Assembly: GCA_017451385.1 (NCBI GenBank)
Contig: JAFSPS010000011.1
Coordinates: 124,001 to 188,000, forward strand
Direction of reading: 5' to 3'
DNA: 64,000 bases
DNA from: Bacteroidales bacterium
GTDB taxonomy: Bacteria > Bacteroidota > Bacteroidia > Bacteroidales > P3
Shown here: one piece after another, positions 35,386 through 41,773 of the stretch
Layout: every line of letters starts with the position of its first letter
Position numbering within the stretch: position 1 is the first letter of the stretch
Translations under genes and position numbers: made by a program
Notes under the pieces: model-generated
The model's input: only the letters and a program-made list of their open reading frames with translations
Told to the model about the DNA's origin: nothing
Database searches by the model: none

Positions 35386-35401
35386 TACCTATAATTAGGT
35401 A
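35386..35401. promoter_or_regulatory. Palindromic candidate operator upstream of feoAB
   Basis: TACCTATAATTAGGTA has perfect 6-base arms around TAAT. It lies 24 bases upstream of the -7 element, where a repressor would block RNA polymerase. The half-sites recall binding sites of metal-dependent regulators of the DtxR/MntR type, but the regulator is not known. Confidence 0.45.
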
Positions 35402-35483
35402 TTTTTATCGTTATTGCTTACTGCTGAAGTGTTGTTGCTTAAGCAAGTGGCCAAATAAATATTACATAAACGTTGATTTCATG

Positions 35484-35610
35484 CTTTTGCCCTTTCAGGG
35501 CGTAAAAACTTGCCAACTTTTCCCCAAGGCGATGCCTTGGGCTATATGCTTTGTGGCCTTTCAGGCCGACTTCTTTAGAGAGCCCGTTAGGGCTTGCATA
35601 TCAATGGCAA
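35484..35610. repeat. Cluster of short palindromes before array 1
   Basis: Four short palindromes follow one another: GCCCTTTCAGGGC (35488), CCAAGGCGATGCCTTGG (35525), GGCCTTTCAGGCC (35558) and AGCCCGTTAGGGCT (35580). A related palindrome, GCCCTGACAGGGC, lies beyond array 2 near 40193 in inverted orientation. The open frame across this cluster is probably not a gene. Confidence 0.6.
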
Positions 35611-35657
35611 AACAAATATTATTGGCTTATTGCGACAACGAAATGGGACGAGTTTTT

Positions 35658-36022
35658 TATCGACCACGAAAGGGACGAAGTGGGAACGAATTTTTTTTTT
35701 ACCACTATTTTTTTTATCGACCACGAAAGGAACGAAGGGAAACGAAGTTTTTTTACCACTATTTTTTTTATCGAATACGAAAGGAACGAAGGGGAACGAT
35801 TTTTTTTACCACTATTTTTTTATCGAATACGAAAGGGACGAAGTGGGAACGAATTTTTTTTTACCACTATTTTTTTTAATCGACCACGAAAGGAACGAAG
35901 TGGGAACGAATTTTCTTTTACCACTATTTTTTTTATCGAATACGAAAGGAACGAAGGGGAACGAATTTTTTTTACCACTATTTTTTTTATCGAATACGAA
36001 AGGAACGAAGGAATGCGAATTT
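35658..36022 (+). repeat. Array 1: seven units of a 52-57 bp tandem repeat
   Basis: Units begin at about 35658, 35715, 35769, 35821, 35878, 35934 and 35988. Each has TATCGACCACGAAAGG or TATCGAATACGAAAGG, then AACGAAG, a GGGAACGAA block, a T-run, ACCACTATT and another T-run. The unit length varies mainly in the T-runs. The three long overlapping frames here arise from the repeat. The 1025-base gap 35317-36341 holds this array, the palindrome cluster, a promoter and a G-tract, but no convincing gene. Confidence 0.9.
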
Positions 36023-36076
36023 TGTTATATTACACAAAACTGTTAATTTAATTTGCACACTTACTTATAATTTATG

Positions 36077-36106
36077 TTGTATTTATGTAAATTTATTATA
36101 CTTTTG
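36077..36106 (+). promoter_or_regulatory. Promoter of the first FISUMP lipoprotein gene
   Basis: TTG at 36077-36079, a 19-base spacer and TACTTTTG at 36099-36106. Predicted start near 36113 gives a long 5' leader of about 230 bases that includes the G-tract at 36172. Confidence 0.6.
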
Positions 36107-36171
36107 TAAATCTGATTTTTCCATATTGAAGCGTTTTTATCTTTGGTAATATGCTGAAAGCGAATAAGATA

Positions 36172-36181
36172 GGGGGGGGGG
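36172..36181 (+). repeat. Homopolymeric G10 tract in the leader
   Basis: Ten consecutive G in an AT-rich leader, 160 bases before the FISUMP lipoprotein gene. Tracts of this length are prone to slippage during replication. Confidence 0.75.
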
Positions 36182-36341
36182 CTGCGACTGTAGGTGGCTC
36201 GTTCGTAGTTCTTTAGTCGAATTTTGCATTGCCATTGCAGAGAGATTGCCATATCAGCCTGTGTCCGCTTCATGTGGATATGGGCTATATTTTTGCCATA
36301 GAAGAACAAGAAGAACTAATGCTAACTAATTATAAATAACG

Positions 36342-37052
36342 ATGAAAACAACAAGATTTTTTATTACAATGTTGCTGCTTATGGCATCCCTCTTTGTTGC
36401 GGGATGCGGCAAGGAGAAGAGTGATTCGGAGAGTACTCCTTCGGACGTTATCTCCAATGACGATTGGGTGGACCTCGGGTTGCCGAGCGGTCTGCTGTGG
36501 GCTTCGTGCAATGTGGGGGCTACGAAGCCCGAGGACTATGGCGACTACTTCGCTTGGGGCGAGACGCAGTCGAAGAGTACGTACACATGGGATAATTACA
36601 AATACTATCATTCAGATTCAGATGACAACGGAAGCGGATTTACCAAGTACTGCCCAAAATCAAGCGATGGCTACAATGGTTATCATGACAACCTTGTTAC
36701 CTTGCAGTCGTCCGATGATGCTGCTGCGGCAAACGTACCAGGTTCGAGGATGCCCACGCGAGCCGAATGGGAGGAGTTAGAAGATAATTGCACATGGAAG
36801 TGGATAACGCTGAATGGCGTGAACGGGATGTGCATTACTGGACCGAGTGGCAAGTCCCTTTTCCTGCCTGAGGCAGGCTACCGCTGGGACGGTGAGACGT
36901 ACCGCGTTGGCAGCAACGGCGGCTACTGGTCTTCGTCGCTCTACGAGTACTACCCGGGCTACGCGTGGGACCTGAACTTCGGCTCGGGCGACCACGGCAT
37001 GAACGGCGGCCTCGGCCGCTACTACGGGTTCTCTGTGCGTCCTGTTCGTTAG
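36342..37052 (+). CDS. FISUMP-domain lipoprotein A with variable C-terminus
   Basis: A 236-residue lipoprotein. Signal MKTTRFFITMLLLMASLF and lipobox VAGC, then a short linker and one FISUMP (Fib_succ_major) domain from about 40 to the end: WVDLGLPSGLLWASCNVGA, PEDYGDYFAWGE, GSRMPTRAEWEELEDNC, GKSLFLPEAGYRW, GYWSSSL and final FSVRPVR. The domain has a C-type-lectin-like fold in related proteins and is thought to bind ligands at the surface. The last 62 codons align without gaps to lipoprotein B but with many NNC codon changes. The signal region and 5' leader are nearly identical to those of gene B, 64 bases downstream, so the pair arose by duplication. Confidence 0.88.
   Translation: MKTTRFFITMLLLMASLFVAGCGKEKSDSESTPSDVISNDDWVDLGLPSGLLWASCNVGATKPEDYGDYFAWGETQSKSTYTWDNYKYYHSDSDDNGSGFTKYCPKSSDGYNGYHDNLVTLQSSDDAAAANVPGSRMPTRAEWEELEDNCTWKWITLNGVNGMCITGPSGKSLFLPEAGYRWDGETYRVGSNGGYWSSSLYEYYPGYAWDLNFGSGDHGMNGGLGRYYGFSVRPVR
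36879..37031 (+). other. Hypervariable segment A (candidate DGR variable repeat)
   Basis: 51 codons near the 3' end of lipoprotein A. Compared with segment B, 29 codons change the amino acid and one (GTT/GTA) is silent. In 24 of the 29 both copies have C in the third position (TAC, GAC, GGC, AAC, CTC, TTC, CGC, TGC, CAC). Framework codons such as TGGTCTTCGTCGCTC are identical. Confidence 0.6.
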
Positions 37053-37063
37053 AACATTACCCT

Positions 37064-37078
37064 TGCCCCAAACGGGCA
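37064..37078 (+). other. GC hairpin after stop codon of lipoprotein A
   Basis: TGCCC, loop CAAAC, GGGCA, starting 12 bases after the stop. The same hairpin follows lipoprotein B at 39360. It could be a terminator remnant or the hairpin that many diversity-generating retroelements need just downstream of the variable repeat. Confidence 0.5.
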
Positions 37079-37116
37079 TCACGGGCATGGAAAAAAATAA
37101 CTAATTATAAATAGCG

Positions 37117-39348
37117 ATGAAAACAACACGATTTTTTATTGCAGTGTTGCTGCTTATGGCATCCCTCTTCATTGCGGGATGCGGCAAGGAGTCGAATGAA
37201 TCGGAAGGCAATTCTTTGGAGCCAACCCCTGCCGAGGGGACTATTAACCCCGACTATGTGGCTATAGATTGGGACGAGGCCAGACTGACGCAGGCGGACG
37301 ACAGTCAGGGCAACTACCAGATTCAATTTGATGGCGAGGCTCCTGCCATCGCCCCAGGGTCTATAATCACTATCGTCACCGACACATCGGTTCGATATGT
37401 GTATGTCGAGACAGTGAGTCAGAGCGGAGGCGCAGTGAGCATCACGTCGTCGGCAGCCGACCTGACGGATATTTTCGCCAACGTGGATTTCACTCTTTCC
37501 ACGATGGAGGCGAGCAAGTCTTCGGCAAAAGGCGCTGTGTTCTATCCTGAACGCGTCACATCGCTGGAGGATGATGGCACATACTCTGTCCGCCGGCTGC
37601 AGAAGCCTGCCAAGGGTAAGAAAGAGGTGTGGAGTCTTTCCTACAACAACGACGGCGAAGAACTCTACTCGGGCGACAACTATCGTATCTATATGGAGAA
37701 GATGAACATGAACTTCGCTCTTGCAGTGGATTTGCGATTGTCTTTTAGCGACTGGATAGAACAGATAAAGATTAACGATATATTATCGCGTAAGAAAAGC
37801 AAGCCGCTTGGTGTCAATGCTGCCCTTGTAGGCACGTTCTCGACCGAACAACGGGTGCGGTGCGACATCGAAGGCGAGTACTCATTCAAGCCCGACTACG
37901 ACCTTTGGAAACATAATCTCTTGAAGCCTAAAGGAGTATGGTTCTATCCGTATGGTGTTCCTATATTGGTCACTCTGAGGACCGACTTGTTCCGACAGGT
38001 AGAGTTCACTGCCGAAGGCGAGATGTCGGCCTACACGGGTTTTAGCGACAATGCCGAAGGTCGTGTGGGGCTGCGCTGGACAGCTTCTGGCGGCATAGAG
38101 TCGGACAACGATTTGCAGAACACCTTTGAGTTCACTCCGCCAACCGTGGAGGGCAAGGGGCAGGTGCAGGCCAAGGTGTGGGCGTTTCCGCGCGTGAGCG
38201 TGATGCTGTATGATGCTTTGGGACCATCGATAGACATCAAGCCCTACCTCGCCGACACGCTGCGTGGCGGCTTCAAGGAGCAGACGCTGGGGCAGGACAA
38301 CGACTATTGCGCTTGGAGCCTCGACTGTCATGCCGGACTGGATGCCGCCTGCGGATTGAGCCTCAGATGGTTCGGTTACGAGACAGAGAACTATTCCACG
38401 CCTAACATAAACATCATAGACCGCCGTTTGTATCGTTCGCCTAAGAGTGTGGAGCATGCGTCGGGCCGTCCTACGGTGGGCGAGAGCAAGACCATCACGT
38501 TCAACGTCTATGACCAAAACAATCTTGCCAACCGTGAGGTGCTTACGCCGCTGCCGCAGATAGTGAAGTTCGAGGCAGCGGGTCAGCTGTCCTCCGAATA
38601 CGGAATAGCACGCAATGGCAAGGTGTCGGTCTCGTGGACAGCCGTTGATAGCGATATCCTCTATGCCAAACTGTACGACCAAGATGGCAACGTGATGGCA
38701 TTGGACACGGTGCAGGCAGGCGCAAGCGAGTGCAACTGCCATACCAATGGCGATTGGGTGGACCTCGGGTTGCCGAGCGGCCTGCTGTGGGCTTCGCGTA
38801 ATGTGGGAGCTACGAAGCCCGAGGACTATGGCGACTACTTCGCTTGGGGCGAGACGCAGCCGAAGAGTACGTACACAAGGGACAATTACAAATACTATCG
38901 TTCAGATGAGAACGGAAGTGGATGGACCAAGTACTGTTCAGATATATTCAATGACCGCAACTTTGGCTACAACGGTTATGTTGATAACCTTGTTACCTTG
39001 CAGTCGTCCGATGATGCTGCAGCGGCAAACGTATCAGGTTCGAGGATGCCCACGGTATTCGAATGGGAGGAGTTAGAAGATAATTGCACATGGAAGTGGA
39101 TAACGCTGAATGGCGTGAACGGCATGTGCGTTACTGGGCGGAATGGCAAGTCCCTTTTCCTGCCTGCGGCAGGCGACCGCTGGGGCGATGAGACGGGCTA
39201 CGTAGGCAGCTACGGCTTCTACTGGTCTTCGTCGCTCGACGAGGACCTCCCGGACCTTGCGTGGTACCTGTGCTTACGCTCGGACGGCTGCAACGTGGGC
39301 TTCGACGGCGACCGCGAAGGCGGGCTCTCTGTGCGTCCTGTTCGTTAG
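37117..39348 (+). CDS. FISUMP-domain lipoprotein B with long N-terminal region
   Basis: A 743-residue lipoprotein. The signal and lipobox (LFIAGC) match lipoprotein A. Residues ~40-540 are a large strand-rich region of unknown family with no transmembrane segment (DWDEARLTQADDSQGNYQI, FVFYPERV-like AVFYPERVTSLEDDGTY, then an Ig-like stretch near KFEAAGQLSSEYG). The FISUMP domain spans ~545-743 and repeats the blocks of lipoprotein A, with a deletion of one codon and a different insert after KYC. It ends in SVRPVR. The variable C-terminal segment lies at 39175-39327. The long N-terminal part may be a stalk or second binding module. Confidence 0.88.
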   Translation: MKTTRFFIAVLLLMASLFIAGCGKESNESEGNSLEPTPAEGTINPDYVAIDWDEARLTQADDSQGNYQIQFDGEAPAIAPGSIITIVTDTSVRYVYVETVSQSGGAVSITSSAADLTDIFANVDFTLSTMEASKSSAKGAVFYPERVTSLEDDGTYSVRRLQKPAKGKKEVWSLSYNNDGEELYSGDNYRIYMEKMNMNFALAVDLRLSFSDWIEQIKINDILSRKKSKPLGVNAALVGTFSTEQRVRCDIEGEYSFKPDYDLWKHNLLKPKGVWFYPYGVPILVTLRTDLFRQVEFTAEGEMSAYTGFSDNAEGRVGLRWTASGGIESDNDLQNTFEFTPPTVEGKGQVQAKVWAFPRVSVMLYDALGPSIDIKPYLADTLRGGFKEQTLGQDNDYCAWSLDCHAGLDAACGLSLRWFGYETENYSTPNINIIDRRLYRSPKSVEHASGRPTVGESKTITFNVYDQNNLANREVLTPLPQIVKFEAAGQLSSEYGIARNGKVSVSWTAVDSDILYAKLYDQDGNVMALDTVQAGASECNCHTNGDWVDLGLPSGLLWASRNVGATKPEDYGDYFAWGETQPKSTYTRDNYKYYRSDENGSGWTKYCSDIFNDRNFGYNGYVDNLVTLQSSDDAAAANVSGSRMPTVFEWEELEDNCTWKWITLNGVNGMCVTGRNGKSLFLPAAGDRWGDETGYVGSYGFYWSSSLDEDLPDLAWYLCLRSDGCNVGFDGDREGGLSVRPVR
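39175..39327 (+). other. Hypervariable segment B (candidate DGR variable repeat)
   Basis: The counterpart of segment A, same length and same framework, with different residues at the NNC codons. The five exceptions to third-position C among the 29 changes are the pairs GGT/GAT, TAC/CTT, TTC/TTA, ATG/GTG and TAC/GAA. Confidence 0.6.
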
Positions 39349-39359
39349 AACATTACCCT

Positions 39360-39374
39360 TGCCCCACACGGGCA
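39360..39374 (+). other. GC hairpin after stop codon of lipoprotein B
   Basis: TGCCC, loop CACAC, GGGCA, starting 12 bases after the stop, the same place as after lipoprotein A. The flanking bases are also shared by the two genes. Confidence 0.5.
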
Positions 39375-39403
39375 TCACGGGCAGGGTAAAAGCTGGCAGT
39401 AGA

Positions 39404-39444
39404 AAGGGTGGCGACTAACGGTTGCCACCCTCTCGCTATCTTTT
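39404..39444 (+). terminator. Terminator after lipoprotein B
   Basis: GGGTGGCGAC pairs with GTTGCCACCC (one G-T wobble) around TAACG and is followed by TCTCGCTATCTTTT. It directly borders array 2. Confidence 0.7.
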
Positions 39445-40117
39445 GTGGTCGAAAAAAAAACTATAGTGGTCAAAAAAACATTCGCTTCCCTTCGTTCTTT
39501 TCGTGGTTGAAAAAAAACTTTAGTGGTCAAAAAAAAACATTCGTTCCCCTTCGTTCTTTTCGTGGTCGAAAAAAAACTTTAGTGGTCAAAAAAAAACATT
39601 CGTTTCCCATCGTTCTTTTCGTGGTCGAGAAAAACTTTAGTGGTCAAAAAATATTCGTTCCCTTCGTTCTTTTCGTGGTCAAAAAAAACATTCGTTTCCC
39701 TTCGTTCTTTTCGTGGTCAAAAAAAAACTTTAGTGGTCAAAACAAAACATTCGTTCCCCTTCGTTCTTTTCGTGGTCGAAAAAAATTTAGTGGTCAAAAA
39801 AACATTTGCTTCCCTTCGTTCCTATCGTGGTCGAGAAAAACTTTAGTGGTCAAAAAAAAAAATCGTTCCCCTTCGTTCTTTTCGTGGTCGAAAAAAAATT
39901 CGTGGTCAAAAAAACATTCGTTTCCCTTCGTTCTTTTCGTGGTCGAAAAAAAACTTTAGTGGTCAAAAAAACATTCGTTCCCCTTCGTCCCTTTCGTGGT
40001 CGAAAAAAAACTTTAGTGGTCAAAAAACATTCGTTCCCCTTCGTCCCTTTCGTGGTCGAAAAAAAACTATAGTGGTCAAAAAAAACATTCGTTTCCCTTC
40101 GTCCCTTTCGTGGTCGA
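39438..40117 (-). repeat. Array 2: about thirteen units, inverted relative to array 1
   Basis: On the plus strand the unit is CATTCGTTCCCCTTCG, TTCTTTTCGTGGTCG, an A-run, CTTTAGTGGTC and another A-run, about 55-60 bases; two units are short. Its reverse complement contains CGACCACGAAAGGGACGAAG, found also in array 1. The last three units (from ~39983) carry CTTCGTCCCTTTCGTGGTCG, closest to array 1. Long frames through the array are repeat artefacts. The gap 39349-40380 holds the terminator, this array, a palindrome near 40193 and the kinase promoter. Confidence 0.9.
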
Positions 40118-40192
40118 ACTTAAATTCAATTTGGATGTGCTGGCTGAAAGTCCGTAGAGCCAATCGCTTTTGGCAGATGAATGATACAATAA

Positions 40193-40205
40193 CGCCCTGA
40201 CAGGG
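40193..40205. repeat. Palindrome beyond array 2
   Basis: GCCCTGACAGGGC, followed by GGCTAAAGGCAAAGCC near 40223. The reverse complement around it (CTTTGCCCTGTCAGGGCGTT) matches the start of the palindrome cluster at 35484, so it mirrors the left flank of array 1. Confidence 0.6.
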
Positions 40206-40286
40206 CAAAGGCTGATGCGGTGGCTAAAGGCAAAGCCTAATGTTTTGGGGAATTATGACAAGAGAGGTCGCAATTCACTTTTTTTT

Positions 40287-40294
40287 TATATATT
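40287..40294 (+). promoter_or_regulatory. Candidate -7 element for the kinase operon
   Basis: TATATTTG, an exact TANNTTTG match about 87 bases before the start codon of the deoxynucleoside kinase. No -33 TTTG at the expected distance. Confidence 0.45.
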
Positions 40295-40380
40295 TGCTTT
40301 TCTAAAAATAGGCAATCATCATCGTTGTCCATCTTGGTTTGTGTTTGCAAATCAGATGTATAGCGATAAAAATGTGGTAT

Positions 40381-40998
40381 ATGTATATAGCTATAGCAGG
40401 AAATATAGGGTCTGGGAAGACCACGTTGACGCAGCAGTTGAGCAAGCACTACGGCTATAAGCCTTTGTTTGAATCTACCGACAACAATCCGTATATCAAT
40501 AGTTTCTATGAGGATATGCGTCGTTGGTCGTTCAACATACAGATATACTTTCTACATACGCGGGTGCGTCAGTTGCTTGAAATACAGAAGGAATATACCA
40601 ATGTGGTACAGGACCGCACCCTCTATGAGGATGCCTACATCTTCGCGCCCAACCTGCATGAGATGGGGCTGATGAATACGCGCGATTTTGAGAACTATAT
40701 GCAGACCTTCGAGCTTATATCCTCGTTCATACAGCCGCCAGACCTGTTGGTGTATCTGCGAGGCGATGTGCCGTCGCTAATCAGACAGATACAGCATCGC
40801 GGACGCGACTACGAGAACGCCATACGCCTCGATTACCTCACGTCGCTCAACAGCCGCTATGAGTCATGGATTTCGGGCTACGACAAGGGCAAGTTGCTCA
40901 TCATAGACATCAACGAGCTCAATTTCGCCGATAAGATGGAAGACCTCGGCGAGGTCATCAACCGCATAGATGCCGAATTTAATAACCTCTTCGTCTAA
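40381..40998 (+). CDS. Deoxynucleoside kinase
   Basis: A 205-residue P-loop kinase that phosphorylates deoxynucleosides for salvage, of the deoxyadenosine/deoxyguanosine kinase group. P-loop GNIGSGKTT lies at the start, the DRTLYEDAYIF block contains the catalytic and sugar-binding residues, and YLRGDVPSLIRQIQHRGRDYE holds the LID region. The ATG at 40381 (MYIAIAGNIGSGK) fits the family; ATGs three and fourteen codons upstream are in frame but less likely. It is followed 10 bases later by kdsB. Confidence 0.9.
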   Translation: MYIAIAGNIGSGKTTLTQQLSKHYGYKPLFESTDNNPYINSFYEDMRRWSFNIQIYFLHTRVRQLLEIQKEYTNVVQDRTLYEDAYIFAPNLHEMGLMNTRDFENYMQTFELISSFIQPPDLLVYLRGDVPSLIRQIQHRGRDYENAIRLDYLTSLNSRYESWISGYDKGKLLIIDINELNFADKMEDLGEVINRIDAEFNNLFV

Positions 40999-41008
40999 AA
41001 AGAACGCC

Positions 41009-41773
41009 ATGACAACCCTCGCCGTCATACCAGCACGTTACGCCTCCACGCGATTTCCCGGCAAGCCGTTGGCAATGCTGTGTGGCAAACCCGTCATACG
41101 ATGGGTGTGGGAGCGCGTGTCGCAGACAGAGGGTATTACGGATACGGTTGTGGCGACCGACGACAGCCGCATAGCTGATGCCGTAGAGTCCTTTGGCGGC
41201 AAGGTGATGATGACTTCGGCGACGCATCGCAGCGGTACCGACCGTTGTGGCGAGGTGGTGGAACGCCTGATGCAAGGAGGCAAGGCCTACGACGTGGTCG
41301 TCAACGTGCAGGGCGACGAGCCGTTCGTAAGGCCGGCACAGCTGCAACAGCTCCTGTCCGCCTTTGAGCATGACGGCGTACAGATAGCCACATTACGGAC
41401 CTTGATAAAGAGTGGCGAGGAATTGTTCTCGCCTAATAATGTCAAGGTGGTGTGCGGAGCCGATGATGAGGCTCTCTACTTCTCGCGTCAGGCGTTGCCG
41501 TATCAGCGTGGCGTGGAGCAGAGCGAGTGGGTGGCGCGTCATCAGTACTATAAGCATGTGGGAATCTACGCATTCCGCAGCGAGGTCCTCCGCCACGTGG
41601 TGACGCTGCAGCCATCGGCATTGGAGCAGGCGGAGTCGTTGGAGCAGCTGCGATGGATAGAGAATGGTTACCGTATAGCTGTGAAAACTACAGATATGGC
41701 AAATATAGGCATTGACACCCCCGAGGACCTCGATGCCGCAGTGTTGTTTATGAATCAACATCAACAAATATGA
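41009..41773 (+). CDS. kdsB: 3-deoxy-manno-octulosonate cytidylyltransferase (CMP-Kdo synthetase)
   Basis: A 254-residue nucleotidyltransferase that activates Kdo with CTP, giving CMP-Kdo for WaaA. The pyrophosphorylase motif IPARYASTRFPGKPL is at the start, VVATDDSRI and GTDRCGEV follow, and VNVQGDEPF holds metal and substrate ligands. The C-terminal block HVGIYAFRSEVL and GIDTPEDLDAA are standard. The start MTTLAVIPARY at 41009 is preferred over an in-frame ATG 13 codons upstream inside the kinase gene. Its stop overlaps the next start as ATGA. Confidence 0.96.
   Translation: MTTLAVIPARYASTRFPGKPLAMLCGKPVIRWVWERVSQTEGITDTVVATDDSRIADAVESFGGKVMMTSATHRSGTDRCGEVVERLMQGGKAYDVVVNVQGDEPFVRPAQLQQLLSAFEHDGVQIATLRTLIKSGEELFSPNNVKVVCGADDEALYFSRQALPYQRGVEQSEWVARHQYYKHVGIYAFRSEVLRHVVTLQPSALEQAESLEQLRWIENGYRIAVKTTDMANIGIDTPEDLDAAVLFMNQHQQI

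Noticed and set aside
35481..36051. Three overlapping long frames (132-166 codons) rich in Phe, Thr and Asn
   Set aside because: They run through a 52-57 bp tandem repeat that is open in several frames; the repeat explains the frames and there is no start context or domain.
39408..40072. Open frames of 68-183 codons rich in Lys, Phe and Arg
   Set aside because: Same cause: array 2 is open in several frames; there is no domain and the terminator of lipoprotein B overlaps the start.
35658..40117. Repeat arrays as CRISPR
   Set aside because: Units are direct tandem copies with low-complexity T/A runs and no unique spacers of constant length; no cas gene is present.
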